From an uncultured Clostridium sp. (GTDB taxonomy: Bacteria > Bacillota > Clostridia > TANB77 > CAG-508): a stretch of DNA of 64,000 bases. Position 1 is the stretch's first letter; each line of letters starts with the position of its first letter. Of this stretch, positions 34,856 through 43,898 are shown piece after piece. The translations under genes and the position numbers were made by a program. The DNA lies in assembly GCA_900553685.1 (NCBI GenBank), contig USEI01000002.1, positions 62,001-126,000 on the forward strand, given 5' to 3'. A model generated the notes under the pieces. That model worked only from the letters and a program-made list of their open reading frames with translations, did no database searches and had not been told where the DNA came from.

Positions 34856-36730
34856 TTATAGATTTACAATATTGTACGTAATATTTAATTTTTCTAATAT
34901 TTCTTCTTCTCTTTTTGAACAAGTAAATATTATTATTTGATTTTCGCTAAAGTTCTCATTCAAATATTTTAATATGTTTTCTAATCTTTCATTATCAAAA
35001 TAGGCAAAAGCTTCATCTAAAATTATAGGCATTTTCTCTTGTGTTACTTCCTTTAATGCACTTAATCTTAAAGATAAATACATTTGATCTATAGTTCCAA
35101 CACTTAATCTTGAAGCTGGAATATAATTTCCATTAGGAAGTTCAACTTTTAAACCTTCTGTATCACTTAAAATTACATTAGAATATCTGTTATCTGATAT
35201 CTTAGAAATTATTTCACATAAATTATTTGTAAACTTAGGACTAATGTTTTCTTTTACTAGATTATATGCTTTTTCCAAGCATTCTTTAGCAATATTATAA
35301 GAATTATTTAAACTTAATAATTCTTCTTTTTCAGTTTTTGCATCATCAAGTTCTTCTTCTATCGCAGCCAAATTATCAAGTTTGTCATTTATATCTTTAG
35401 AACTAATTTCCATAGTTTGTAATTTGAATTTTATCGTATTTATTCTCTTTTCCTTATCTTCTATTTCTTTTAGTAACTCATCATAACTTTTCTCAATATT
35501 TTCATCTATAAATCCTAAATCTAATTTTTTTATGTATTTATCTGTTAATTCATCTTTTTCTTTTTCTATTTCTTCTTTTAGTTTTGATTCTTTTTCTCTA
35601 GAAACTAATCTTTGTTTTTCAATATTTTCTTTTAAAATATTTATTTCACTTACAATTTTATATGTACTATCTGTTCTATTATGTTCTGTTTTATCTAAAT
35701 TTTTTCTTTCTTTTAAGACCTTATACATAATTAAAACAATTGGAACAACAACTATAAAATTTAATAATCTTTCTGGCTTTGTTGCCATTAGAATTATAAA
35801 AGTTATTATTAAAACTATTAAAGATATATAATAATTTCTAAAATTAATTTTTTCATATTTCTTTTCTACTTCATTATTAGCTATTTTTTTATTTAGTTCT
35901 TCTATCTTTTTTTCATATTCATTTTCCAGATTTTTATTAAAATTTAATTCTGCATTTTTTAATCTATTATTATCTAACTTATTTTTAACATCTTTTAGAA
36001 AACTTTTCTTAGTTTCTAAGTCATCTAATTCCATTTTTAATTGTTCTTTTTCTAAAGAATTATCATATATACTGTCTTTATAAATTTCTAGATTTCTTTT
36101 TTGTTCCATTAGTTTACGAATTTTATTTTCCACAATATTTATTGGTCTTTGAGAAGTTCTTTCTGTTCCAACTTCTTCATTTTGATTTCTTATTATTTTA
36201 TCAATAGCCTTTTTATATGAAATATTATCATCACCTGAGGAAACTAAGTTGCTTATTTTCTGAATAATACTATTTTGACTTGATTTGCTAAGTTTCATTC
36301 CTTCTTGCTCTGTTATTGCTGTACTATAAAAAGTTTCTTCATCTAAATTTGTTTGTTCTGTAAAAAAATTTATGCCTTTTGATTTATCCATTGTAAAAGT
36401 TGAAGAAATATCTTCTTTATTTGAATTATATATAATTGGATTTTTCTTTTTAAATTCTCTATATACTTCAAAAGTTTTACCATCATCTAAGGTATAATTA
36501 ATTTTTCCTGAAAAATTATCTGCATCCCATGGTTTATATTTTTCAAAATCTGAAATTTCTTTTCCATTTTTATTTTTAGAAGTTCCATAAAGCATTCCAG
36601 AGATAAATTTCAACATGCTTGATTTTCCAGATTCATTTTCGCCAAAAATTATATTTATGCCATCTGTAAAATCCACTTGTCTATCTTTTAATTTTCCAAA
36701 ACCATTAACTTTTAAACTATTTATTTTCAA
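34856..36730 (-). CDS. YhaN-like SMC/RecN-type ATPase
   Basis: This 624-residue ATPase is of the SbcC/YhaN type. Walker A is GENESGKSS (residues 30-38). Long coiled coils (about 200-290 and 365-475) flank an unusual hydrophobic segment with two membrane-type helices (about 295-340). The signature RLSVGTIDQMYLSLR and Walker B MPIILDEAFAYFD are near the C-terminus. The start is TTG 36730 with GAGGTG upstream. Together with the phosphoesterase encoded just upstream it forms a YhaN/YhaO pair, thought to act in DNA end processing. The hydrophobic insert suggests membrane attachment, as in other family members. Confidence 0.87.
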   Translation of the reverse strand: MKINSLKVNGFGKLKDRQVDFTDGINIIFGENESGKSSMLKFISGMLYGTSKNKNGKEISDFEKYKPWDADNFSGKINYTLDDGKTFEVYREFKKKNPIIYNSNKEDISSTFTMDKSKGINFFTEQTNLDEETFYSTAITEQEGMKLSKSSQNSIIQKISNLVSSGDDNISYKKAIDKIIRNQNEEVGTERTSQRPINIVENKIRKLMEQKRNLEIYKDSIYDNSLEKEQLKMELDDLETKKSFLKDVKNKLDNNRLKNAELNFNKNLENEYEKKIEELNKKIANNEVEKKYEKINFRNYYISLIVLIITFIILMATKPERLLNFIVVVPIVLIMYKVLKERKNLDKTEHNRTDSTYKIVSEINILKENIEKQRLVSREKESKLKEEIEKEKDELTDKYIKKLDLGFIDENIEKSYDELLKEIEDKEKRINTIKFKLQTMEISSKDINDKLDNLAAIEEELDDAKTEKEELLSLNNSYNIAKECLEKAYNLVKENISPKFTNNLCEIISKISDNRYSNVILSDTEGLKVELPNGNYIPASRLSVGTIDQMYLSLRLSALKEVTQEKMPIILDEAFAYFDNERLENILKYLNENFSENQIIIFTCSKREEEILEKLNITYNIVNL

Positions 36731-36743
36731 TATTTTTCACCTC

Positions 36744-37818
36744 TTACATTGCTTCTAAACCTATTTCAATAGCTTTTTGAAATTCTTCTTCTGTACATAA
36801 TTTACTTTCATATGCTTTTAAAACTTCTCTAACAAAAATTCCTTTTATATTATTTTGCTTTGAAAGTTCTTCTATATCATAGCTTAATTTTGTATTATCT
36901 TTTAATTTTAAAATGTTATCACTTGAAATTGCTTCTAAAAGTTTTCTTGAATTTATTTCAAAATTTCTTTTTCCTGTTAAAATTATTTTATACATGGTCA
37001 TTGAGTCTAAATTTAAATTTAAAATTTTTTCAATTAAATCTTCTTTTGATAATAAATCATCTACTTTTAATTCTTTTTCTTCAAATTTTCTGTCATCTAA
37101 TTTTACAAATTCTATATTTAAATTTCCTTTAGAAATTTCTCCGCACTATCATTCCATGCTCTCCAAGTTCATCAAAACCTAAAGAAATCATTGAACCTGG
37201 ATAAAATATTCTATTTTTATTATTTAAATTATTTTTATGAATGTGTCCTAAAGCCACATAATCAAATCCTATGGCATTTAATTTAGATTCAAGTATTGGG
37301 TTATATGAAAATCCTTCTTTGTCCTTTGACCCATTTAAATCGCAATGAGCTACTAATATATTAGGCTTATCTGAACTAGGAATTTCTAAATTTTCTAAAG
37401 GAGATTTTTCCATATAAAAATCTGTGAAAGCCATCCCATATATATTTACATTATTATCTTCATATTTTTCAACTTGAGAATTATAAAAAATATATACATT
37501 ATCACTAAACTCAAAACTATCATAATAAGAATTTTTTATATATGGGTCATGATTTCCAGGAGTTATAAATATTTTAGTATTTGGTATTTCTTTAAATAAC
37601 TTTGAAATATACTCTATTGTTGATTCTTTAACATATTCATGTTCATATAAATCTCCAGCAATAAATAAATATTCTATATTATTTGTTTTTACATATTCAA
37701 TTGCCTTTTTAAAAGCACTTCTTTGTTCTAACCTTCTTTTCTCCCCTAAATTTTCTCTGGAATTTAAAGAAGTAAATGGTGTATCAAAATGCATATCAGC
37801 AATATGTACAAATTTCAT
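36744..37818 (-). CDS. YhaO-like metallophosphoesterase, split by a +1 frameshift
   Basis: This is a calcineurin-type nuclease subunit. The first 225 codons (from ATG 37818) carry HIADMHFDTPF (metal site 1), FIAGDLYEH, TPGNHDPY and LGHIHKNN, up to GFDELGEHGMIV. The frame then meets CGG at 37141-37143 and stops at TAA 37129. In the +1 frame the protein continues directly as GEISKGNLNIEFVKLDD and on through the segment ending at 36744 without a stop, giving about 357 residues. An in-frame TAG at 37146-37148 limits the shift to a 20-base window. Either the ribosome shifts there or the base is an error or mutation. The gene lies 13 bases upstream of yhaN. Confidence 0.85.
37138..37146 (-). other. 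Candidate +1 frameshift site in yhaO
   Basis: The minus strand reads GTG CGG AGA. Leaving out the C gives GTG GGA GAA (Val-Gly-Glu), which restores the family sequence. The same nine-base pattern occurs at 39503-39511. Confidence 0.65.
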
Positions 37819-37924
37819 ATAATCACTCTTTTCTTTTTTAGTTTAATTATTTTATCATACACTATATTTATAGTCAATACGATAATGCGAAAATTTGTTT
37901 TGTTTTATTTTTATTACCAAAAAT

Positions 37925-37951
37925 AAAAAAGTCTATAAAATAGACTTTTTT
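37925..37951 (-). terminator. Terminator of the coupling-protein operon
   Basis: An AAAAAAGTCTA / TAGACTTTTTT stem lies just downstream of the gene ending at 37960. Confidence 0.75.
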
Positions 37952-37959
37952 ACAATATT

Positions 37960-40006
37960 TTAATCTTCTGAATCTATTGAGCCGAATAGTTCATCAAATT
38001 TTGCTTCCAATTCTTTTTGAATATCTATCAATTCTGCTTGTCTTTTTTCCTCCTCTTCTTTTTGTTCTGGAGTTAATGGTGCTTGAGCAGTTTTAGGTGC
38101 CGCAGCATCTGCTCCATTTGCTACATTTGGTGTATTTAATTCTTCTGTTTCATCAGAAAATAAATCATCTAATGATTCTAAAGAATTTGCATTACCTCCT
38201 GTTGTTCCAGTACCAGAATCATCTTGTCCTTCTACATAAGGATTATATGGATTATATTTTCTCCAAACACCTCTATCAAGATGTACATCATTATGGTCTG
38301 CTTTATATTTTGTTACTAATTTTCCTTCTGGATATTTAAAGTAATAATATTTATTAGCCTTTACTGGTTTTATACCTTTTTCATAAATAATGCAAAGATC
38401 ATTATCCATTCTTCTTAATTCGTCTGGTGTCATAAGAGCTCTTCCCATTACTTGATCTGATTCGCTCTTACCTTGCTTCCAGTCTTCTCTATCTTTATTT
38501 ACTGAAACATTATCTCTTGTTATTGTCTTTTCACCTAAAGCTTTTGAAAAATATTCTACTGTTTTTTGTGAGTTAGATCCTAAGAAAAGGTGCGTATCAC
38601 AGTTACCTATAATTGTTTCATAAGCTTCTTTGTATACAGCCTCTAATTGGTCTAAGTTTTGTAAAATAACACTAAATGAAATTTTTCTACTTCTTGATGT
38701 AGAAATCTTTTTATCAAAATCTGGTATTTGCCCAATATTTGCAAACTCATCTAGTATAAAATATGTAGGTACAGGTAGTGCTCCTCCATTAACATCTGCA
38801 AAATCATAAAGTTGTTGAATCATTTGTGAAAAGAATATTGTTAATAAGAAGTCATAAGCTGTATGTGTATCTGATGATATAACATATACTGCTGTCTTTT
38901 TTCTACCAATATCTGTAAAATCTATTGTATTTGTTGAAGTTACTTCTGCAATTTCTCTTGAGTCAAATTTACCAAGTTTTGATTGCAAAGTACCAAGTAC
39001 AGATCCAAATGTTTTTTCAGGTAACATTTCAATATTTTTGTAATACATTCTTGCTGGATGATCAAAAGGTAATTGATTCATTAAATTTGTAAGTAAATTA
39101 TCTCCACCACTACTATTTGCTGTTCTTACAAGTTCTGAACAACTTGCTAAACTTTGTTCTTCAAGTGGTCTTACGGCTTTTAAATAGTAAATTAATGCTT
39201 TCATTAGCATTTCACCCATATCATCCCAAAATGGATCTGAACTTTTACCTTCTCCTTGACCTTTAACTATTGTGTTTGCAATAATATCTACATCTATTTC
39301 ATTATTAATATGATGTAAAGGATTATATCCATCACTATTTTGTGGATGTACTAAGTTTAATACTTTTATATCATAACCTTTTGCTTTAAAATATCCTGCT
39401 GTTTTATCATATAATTCACCCTTAGGATCTGTAAAAACATAAGAACCTAATAATTGTAAAGCATTTGGAATAACGAATGAAGCTGATTTACCAGCACCAG
39501 AACCTCCGTACAACAAGTACGTTTACGTTACCACGTTTATCTACTGGTAAGTAGTTTTTTTCAGCTAAAACAATACCTTTATTTTTACTTAAAACTTTAT
39601 ATTGTTCTCCATTTTCACTCCAATCACTTGAACCATTTTCTATATCTTCGTATTCATGTTTTGGAAGTGCTTTAACAAGTCCTATAACTGCAAAAAATAG
39701 ATATATACCAAATACTAGTTTTAATAAAGTCCAAAATCCAGCAAAATAAATTTCATTAAAACATTTTCCAAATTCAGCAAGTGGAGAAACTATTCCTGAA
39801 CCTAGTCTTGTAAGAAATACTCCCCATAAGTCACCATTCATTGGATTTTGTGAAAATTTCACACCTGCTGCATTTTGAGCATCTATAATTGCTGTATTAA
39901 GTGGTGCTACCAACCATATAATAACAATTACAACTAGAATTGTATATACTATTAATTTAGTTTTTATTTTTCTAAAAGCTGATTTTATCTTATCTAAAAA
40001 TCCCAT
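37960..40006 (-). CDS. VirD4/TraG-type coupling protein, split by a +1 frameshift at the P-loop
   Basis: This membrane ATPase of the type IV coupling family feeds DNA or protein substrates to a secretion channel. ATG 40006 (AAAGGTGG upstream) opens an N-terminal part with two membrane helices (about 15-35 and 90-115), reaching GNVNVLVV at codon 166. Codon 167 is CGG (39506-39508); the zero frame then ends after five more codons. The +1 frame continues directly as GGSGAGKSASF, the Walker A loop, then FTDPKGELY, FILDEFANIG (Walker B), an all-alpha domain and an acidic tail, ending at 37960 after about 680 residues in all. The two halves are one protein. No relaxase or secretion-channel genes are nearby. 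Confidence 0.85.
39503..39511 (-). other. Candidate +1 frameshift site in the coupling-protein gene
   Basis: The minus strand reads GTA CGG AGG. Leaving out the C gives GTA GGA GGT (Val-Gly-Gly), which joins LVV to the Walker A loop exactly. Confidence 0.68.
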
Positions 40007-40057
40007 TTTTCCCACCTTTTCTTAAGTGTATTTTATATAACAAGTATATAAGGATTT

Positions 40058-40402
40058 TTATTTTTCTTCTAATCCTTTATCTTGTGTTGTTTCTTTATTT
40101 TTAGATTTATCTTCTTTTAATCTAACTTTTGGTCCTTCAGCAATAGCAGGAATCAATGGTTTAAATGCTATAGTAGTAACTGCACCAGCTTTTGTATAGT
40201 CACCTGCTTTTTTAGTTCCATCTGATGATGAAGAACTTGCAGTATTATTTGCTGTCTCACTTATTCTTTCTTCTGAAAATTCTGCTTCCATTGCTTCTAT
40301 TTCAAAAGCGTATCCTGCCTCTTCTATTCTTTTTTGAACATCCTCGCTATTTTCTACTACTTTCATACTACCACCATTTGGCTTTGTAGTCTCTTTACTC
40401 AT
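40058..40402 (-). CDS. Small hypothetical protein, partner of the coupling gene
   Basis: This 114-residue soluble, low-complexity protein has a Ser/Asn/Lys/Glu-rich composition (TASSSSSDGTKKAGD in the middle) and a charged tail. There is no signal peptide or membrane helix; AGAVTTIAFKPLIPAIAEG (about 73-91) is mildly hydrophobic. It is the middle gene of a three-gene operon ending with the VirD4-type protein. It could be a substrate or adaptor, but nothing proves it. Confidence 0.55.
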   Translation of the reverse strand: MSKETTKPNGGSMKVVENSEDVQKRIEEAGYAFEIEAMEAEFSEERISETANNTASSSSSDGTKKAGDYTKAGAVTTIAFKPLIPAIAEGPKVRLKEDKSKNKETTQDKGLEEK

Positions 40403-40432
40403 AATTTATAGTCTCTCCTTTCGGCTCTCTAT

Positions 40433-40963
40433 TTATTTCTTTTTATCTTCTCTAATTTCAAAAGCAAAATATTTTTTATAAGGTTTTAATTTACATTTTC
40501 CTTTAACTTCATTTGCTTCTTCATCAAAATATAGAATTGGTTTTACTTCCTCTCCTGTTTCTGGATCAATTATTGAAATTGGTCTTTTCATATTTGGTGT
40601 GTACGCAAATTCTTTAAAGTCTGTTTCTTCTTCATTATAAATTGTTTTAAATTTCATTGGCATTGGCTTCTTTGATATTCTAACCGTATCATAGTCTAAA
40701 AATCCCATATTAATTACAACTTTCTCTTTTGCAAAAGAAAGAATTACCAAAGGATTTCCTTCTGGTGCAGGGTTCTCAACAAAGAAAGTTTTTTTCTTAT
40801 TATCACCAACAAATTCCTCTGAATATTCTAGTCTTTCAACAGTATACTTAGGAGAATTTTTTGCAAATTCTTTTTCAGTTTTGTTTACTTGATATATTAC
40901 AGTACTAACATCTTTACGGTCTGTAATACTAAAATATTTTCCTTGTAAGTTTTCTTCAACCAT
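40433..40963 (-). CDS. Hypothetical protein, first gene of the coupling operon
   Basis: This 176-residue soluble protein is predicted to be beta-rich (VSTVIYQVNKTEKEF, NPLVILSFAKEKVVINMGFLDYDTVRIS, KYFAFEIRED). It has no signal peptide, membrane helix or recognised motif. It begins at ATG 40963 with AGGAG upstream and is followed after 30 bases by the 114-residue gene, so all three probably work together. Confidence 0.6.
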   Translation of the reverse strand: MVEENLQGKYFSITDRKDVSTVIYQVNKTEKEFAKNSPKYTVERLEYSEEFVGDNKKKTFFVENPAPEGNPLVILSFAKEKVVINMGFLDYDTVRISKKPMPMKFKTIYNEEETDFKEFAYTPNMKRPISIIDPETGEEVKPILYFDEEANEVKGKCKLKPYKKYFAFEIREDKKK

Positions 40964-41077
40964 TTATTTCTACTCTCCTTATAAAAGTTTCTTACAAATG
41001 TGATTTATCTTATGTAAAAACACACATTTATTATATATTAATGATTTTAAAAAGTCAACGATTTTTTAAAACTTATG

Positions 41078-41965
41078 TTAACCAATTCTTGGATTAAATT
41101 TAGACATTTCATTAAACTCTTTAAAAAGCTTTAATTCTTGTTTACTAGGATTCTTAGGAATCATAATTTTAGTATCTAAAATCAATTTTCCTCTACCACC
41201 TTTTCCATCTTTATAGCCTCTATTTTCTATTTCTATTTTTTCACCACTTTGTATTCCTGCTGGTACATATACAGAAACATCTTCATTAATTCCATTTATA
41301 GTTACTTTTGTACTAAGAGCAGCTTCCCAAGGAGTTAAATATAAATTAGTTTTTAAATCATAGCCTTCAAGAGAAAAACGTTCATCATTATCTATTTTTA
41401 CTCTAATAAATAAATCTCCATTTTTTCCTCCATTTTTTCCAGGTTTTCCTTGACCCACAATTCTAATTTTTTCATTATTTTGAATTCCAGCTGGTACTTG
41501 TACTTTAAATTTTTTCAGTTTCCCTTCAACTGTTCTTACTCCTATTGATTGCTCTTTTCCTCTAAATGCATCTTCTATAGAAATATTAATTTCTGTTTCT
41601 ATATTTTCACCTTTACATGGTGCTTTTTTATTTTTTACTTCTGCTTTTTCTTCTATTGTTCCAAAAAACATATTAAAAAAATCACTAAATAGTGAATCTT
41701 TACTTCTTTTACTTTCTTCATAATATCCGTTATGTTTTCCAACATTTCTATTCCACATTCTATCATATTTTCTTTTACTTATATTATCTGAAAGTACTCT
41801 ATATGCCTCATTTATATCTTTAAATCGTTCTTCATATTTTTTATTTGCAATATTAACGTCAGGATGATATTTTTTTGCTTGTTCCCTATATGCTGCTTTT
41901 ATTTGTGCCATACTAACTTTATTTGTTTGCAAACCCAAAATTTTGTAATAATCCTTAAATATCAT
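41078..41965 (-). CDS. DnaJ/CbpA-like J-domain co-chaperone
   Basis: This 295-residue co-chaperone stimulates DnaK ATPase and delivers clients. The J-domain is at residues 4-70 with the invariant HPD (YHPDVN, about 38-43). A short linker rich in Lys, Gly and Phe follows, then two C-terminal client-binding barrels (about 125-290; VQVPAGIQNNEKIRI and VYVPAGIQSGEKIEI). The Cys-rich zinc domain of DnaJ is absent, as in CbpA. It stands alone, without dnaK or grpE nearby. Confidence 0.9.
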   Translation of the reverse strand: MIFKDYYKILGLQTNKVSMAQIKAAYREQAKKYHPDVNIANKKYEERFKDINEAYRVLSDNISKRKYDRMWNRNVGKHNGYYEESKRSKDSLFSDFFNMFFGTIEEKAEVKNKKAPCKGENIETEINISIEDAFRGKEQSIGVRTVEGKLKKFKVQVPAGIQNNEKIRIVGQGKPGKNGGKNGDLFIRVKIDNDERFSLEGYDLKTNLYLTPWEAALSTKVTINGINEDVSVYVPAGIQSGEKIEIENRGYKDGKGGRGKLILDTKIMIPKNPSKQELKLFKEFNEMSKFNPRIG

Positions 41966-42138
41966 TTCAACATCCCCCGAACTTTTTTAAAATCCAAAGT
42001 GATTATATCATTTCAATTAAAGTTTGTGAAGTTTTTTTAGAAATTTGTAGAATTTTTTTATTAATTTTATTTTTTTGAACAAACATACAAAAAATATATT
42101 ATTATTTCTCAAAGTTCACATTATATAAACTTCTATAA

Positions 42139-42182
42139 AAATAGAAAGTAGTTTATATTGGTATATAAACTACTTTCTATTA
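42139..42182. repeat. Long perfect palindrome between divergent genes
   Basis: AATAGAAAGTAGTTTATAT and its complement flank a 4-base loop. It lies upstream of both the DnaJ-like gene and mscL, so it terminates neither. It may close an unseen transcript or be an operator. Confidence 0.55.
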
Positions 42183-42493
42183 TGTTAGCTACTTTTTAAA
42201 TTTTATCTTATTATTTTTTTCTTTAGTAATTTTGACTTAACTTTTCTCTCGTTTTGTTGAATAAAATATACTACACTTTTTTCATTTTGCATATAAAAAT
42301 AATTTTACATTTTTAGGTTATTTTTAAACTTTTTCTACGCAAATCAGTAGTTTCGGTTTTTTATCATTTTTATTACTTTCAATATTTTTCATTTTTTATT
42401 CTGTTTTATTGTCCATTTTTCAAATTAAACATTTCAGTTGTGTTTTTTATTAATCTATTATAAATTAATTGCTTTGCCTTTTATCTTTTATAA

Positions 42494-42522
42494 TTGACAT
42501 ACTAATATTAATATTATATATT
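42494..42522 (+). promoter_or_regulatory. Promoter of mscL
   Basis: TTGACA (42494-42499) and TATATT (42517-42522) are separated by 17 bases and lie 80 bases before the mscL start. Confidence 0.75.
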
Positions 42523-42601
42523 TATTTTCATAAAGTATTATTATATATATCACACAAAATATTATTAATAATATTTTAAATAAATAAAATAGGTGATTAT
42601 T

Positions 42602-43093
42602 ATGTTAAAAGAATTTAAAGAATTTGCCACTCGTGGTAATATTGTTGACTTAGCAGTTGGTGTTGTAATAGGTGGTGCATTTCAATCAATTATAAATTCA
42701 CTTGTATCAGATATTATCATGCCAGCAGTTTCTATTTTTACTGGAAAAGTAGATTTTTCAGACATGGTTTTTACTGTTGGTGGAGCTTCAATAAAATATG
42801 GAAACTTCATTACTGCTGTTGTAAATTTTCTAATTATCGCTTTTTCTATATTTTTAGTTGTTAGATATTTGAATAAATTAAATAAAAAAATGGAAAATAT
42901 CAAATTTGGTAGAATAAAAAAAATATCTTCAAAATTTAAAGAAAATAAAAAAGAGGACACTTCATGTGTCCCTACTGTAAAAATTTGTCCTTATTGTTTT
43001 TCTGAAATAAATTATAAAGCAACTCGATGTCCACATTGTACTTCAAAACTTGAAGAAAATAAAAATTTAGAAGAAACTTTACATACTTCTTAA
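42602..43093 (+). CDS. mscL: Large-conductance mechanosensitive channel with C-terminal zinc ribbon
   Basis: MscL opens a wide pore on severe hypo-osmotic shock. ATG 42602 (AGGTGAT upstream) gives 163 residues. The family core is clear: LKEFKEFATRGNIVDLAVGVVIGGAF with the first helix, the periplasmic-type loop, and the second helix VVNFLIIAFSIFLVVRYLN (about 80-98). After a basic linker the C-terminus carries ICPYCFSEINYKATRCPHC, two C-x-x-C pairs, a zinc-ribbon-like module absent from E. coli MscL. It may sense metal or redox state, or dock a partner. Confidence 0.92.
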   Translation: MLKEFKEFATRGNIVDLAVGVVIGGAFQSIINSLVSDIIMPAVSIFTGKVDFSDMVFTVGGASIKYGNFITAVVNFLIIAFSIFLVVRYLNKLNKKMENIKFGRIKKISSKFKENKKEDTSCVPTVKICPYCFSEINYKATRCPHCTSKLEENKNLEETLHTS

Positions 43094-43146
43094 AAATCAA
43101 AATTCAATATTTTGAAGAGAATTTTTTATATCAAATTTATATATTC

Positions 43147-43848
43147 CTACATCTCATTTAAAATTTTGTCAGCCTCTTCTTGTGTTATATATTTATATTT
43201 TACCATTTTGCTTAAAACCTGAGCATGCCTTTGTTTTGCTAAATCAGGATTTTTAGTTGGAGAATATACTGATGGAGCATTTGGAATTCCTGCAAGTAAA
43301 GTAGATTCATATAAACTCATATCTTGAACTTCTTTATCGAAATATCCTTCTGCTGCATCATGTATATTATAATATCCATCTCCGAAATACATTGTATTTA
43401 CATATAATTCAAAAATTTCTTCTTTACTACATTCTTTTTCAAATTCAAATGCCATAAAAACTTCTGCAATTTTCCTAGTAAATTCTTTCTTTTGAGTAAA
43501 ATATGTATTTTTAGCAAGTTGCTGAGTTATTGTACTTCCTCCTTCTGCTAAGCTCATTGTTTGTATATCTTTTATAACTGCTCTTGCTATTGAAATCAAA
43601 TCTATTCCATTATGCTCAAAAAATCTTCTATCTTCTACTGCAATAACTGCATGAACATAATCATCTGGTAAAGTCTCAAATTCTGTATAGTATTCTGTGG
43701 CATCTTTTATTTCCTCAATTTTATCTGATATGCTTGTTTCTGTTATTGCTTCTTTATACATTGTATATCCCTGATAAGTTAAAACTCCTCCTGCAATTAC
43801 TCCAATAGTTACTATAAAAATTAAAATACGCTTCAAAAGTTTTTTCAT
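43147..43848 (-). CDS. Monofunctional peptidoglycan glycosyltransferase (GT51)
   Basis: This membrane enzyme polymerises lipid II glycan strands. The 233 residues comprise one N-terminal membrane helix (about 8-28) and a GT51 domain with VIAVEDRRFFEHNGID (first catalytic Glu, about residue 72), EGGSTITQQLAKN (about 101-113), RKIAEVFMAFEFE and YFGDGYYNI. There is no transpeptidase domain, so it is an MtgA-like monofunctional enzyme. It is close to ddl and a Mur ligase, forming a cell-wall neighbourhood. Confidence 0.92.
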   Translation of the reverse strand: MKKLLKRILIFIVTIGVIAGGVLTYQGYTMYKEAITETSISDKIEEIKDATEYYTEFETLPDDYVHAVIAVEDRRFFEHNGIDLISIARAVIKDIQTMSLAEGGSTITQQLAKNTYFTQKKEFTRKIAEVFMAFEFEKECSKEEIFELYVNTMYFGDGYYNIHDAAEGYFDKEVQDMSLYESTLLAGIPNAPSVYSPTKNPDLAKQRHAQVLSKMVKYKYITQEEADKILNEM

Positions 43849-43898
43849 ATACTTCTCCTTATATTCATCTTGCTAAAATATAATAATTTATATTTATT

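Larger units (their letters stand above)
41966..42601. other. Long gene-free region between the DnaJ-like gene and mscL
   Basis: These roughly 640 bases are extremely AT-rich and hold no supported gene. They include a palindrome at 42139-42182 and the mscL promoter at 42494-42522. No riboswitch or tRNA pattern is seen. Confidence 0.6.

Noticed and set aside
36744..37001. Separate 85-codon gene after the yhaO 5' part
   Set aside because: The frame is open well upstream of its first ATG with family-like YhaO sequence, so it is the frameshifted C-terminus of yhaO.
37138..39511. CGG acting as a stop or being recoded to another amino acid at the two sites
   Set aside because: Recoding alone would not restore the conserved downstream frame, since in both cases the frame itself must change by one base.
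39488..40015. Separate 175-residue membrane protein gene upstream of the coupling ATPase
   Set aside because: It joins the ATPase frame at the P-loop by a one-base shift, so the two are one gene.
42139..42182. Palindrome as terminator of the DnaJ-like gene or mscL
   Set aside because: It is upstream of both genes, so it cannot terminate either.
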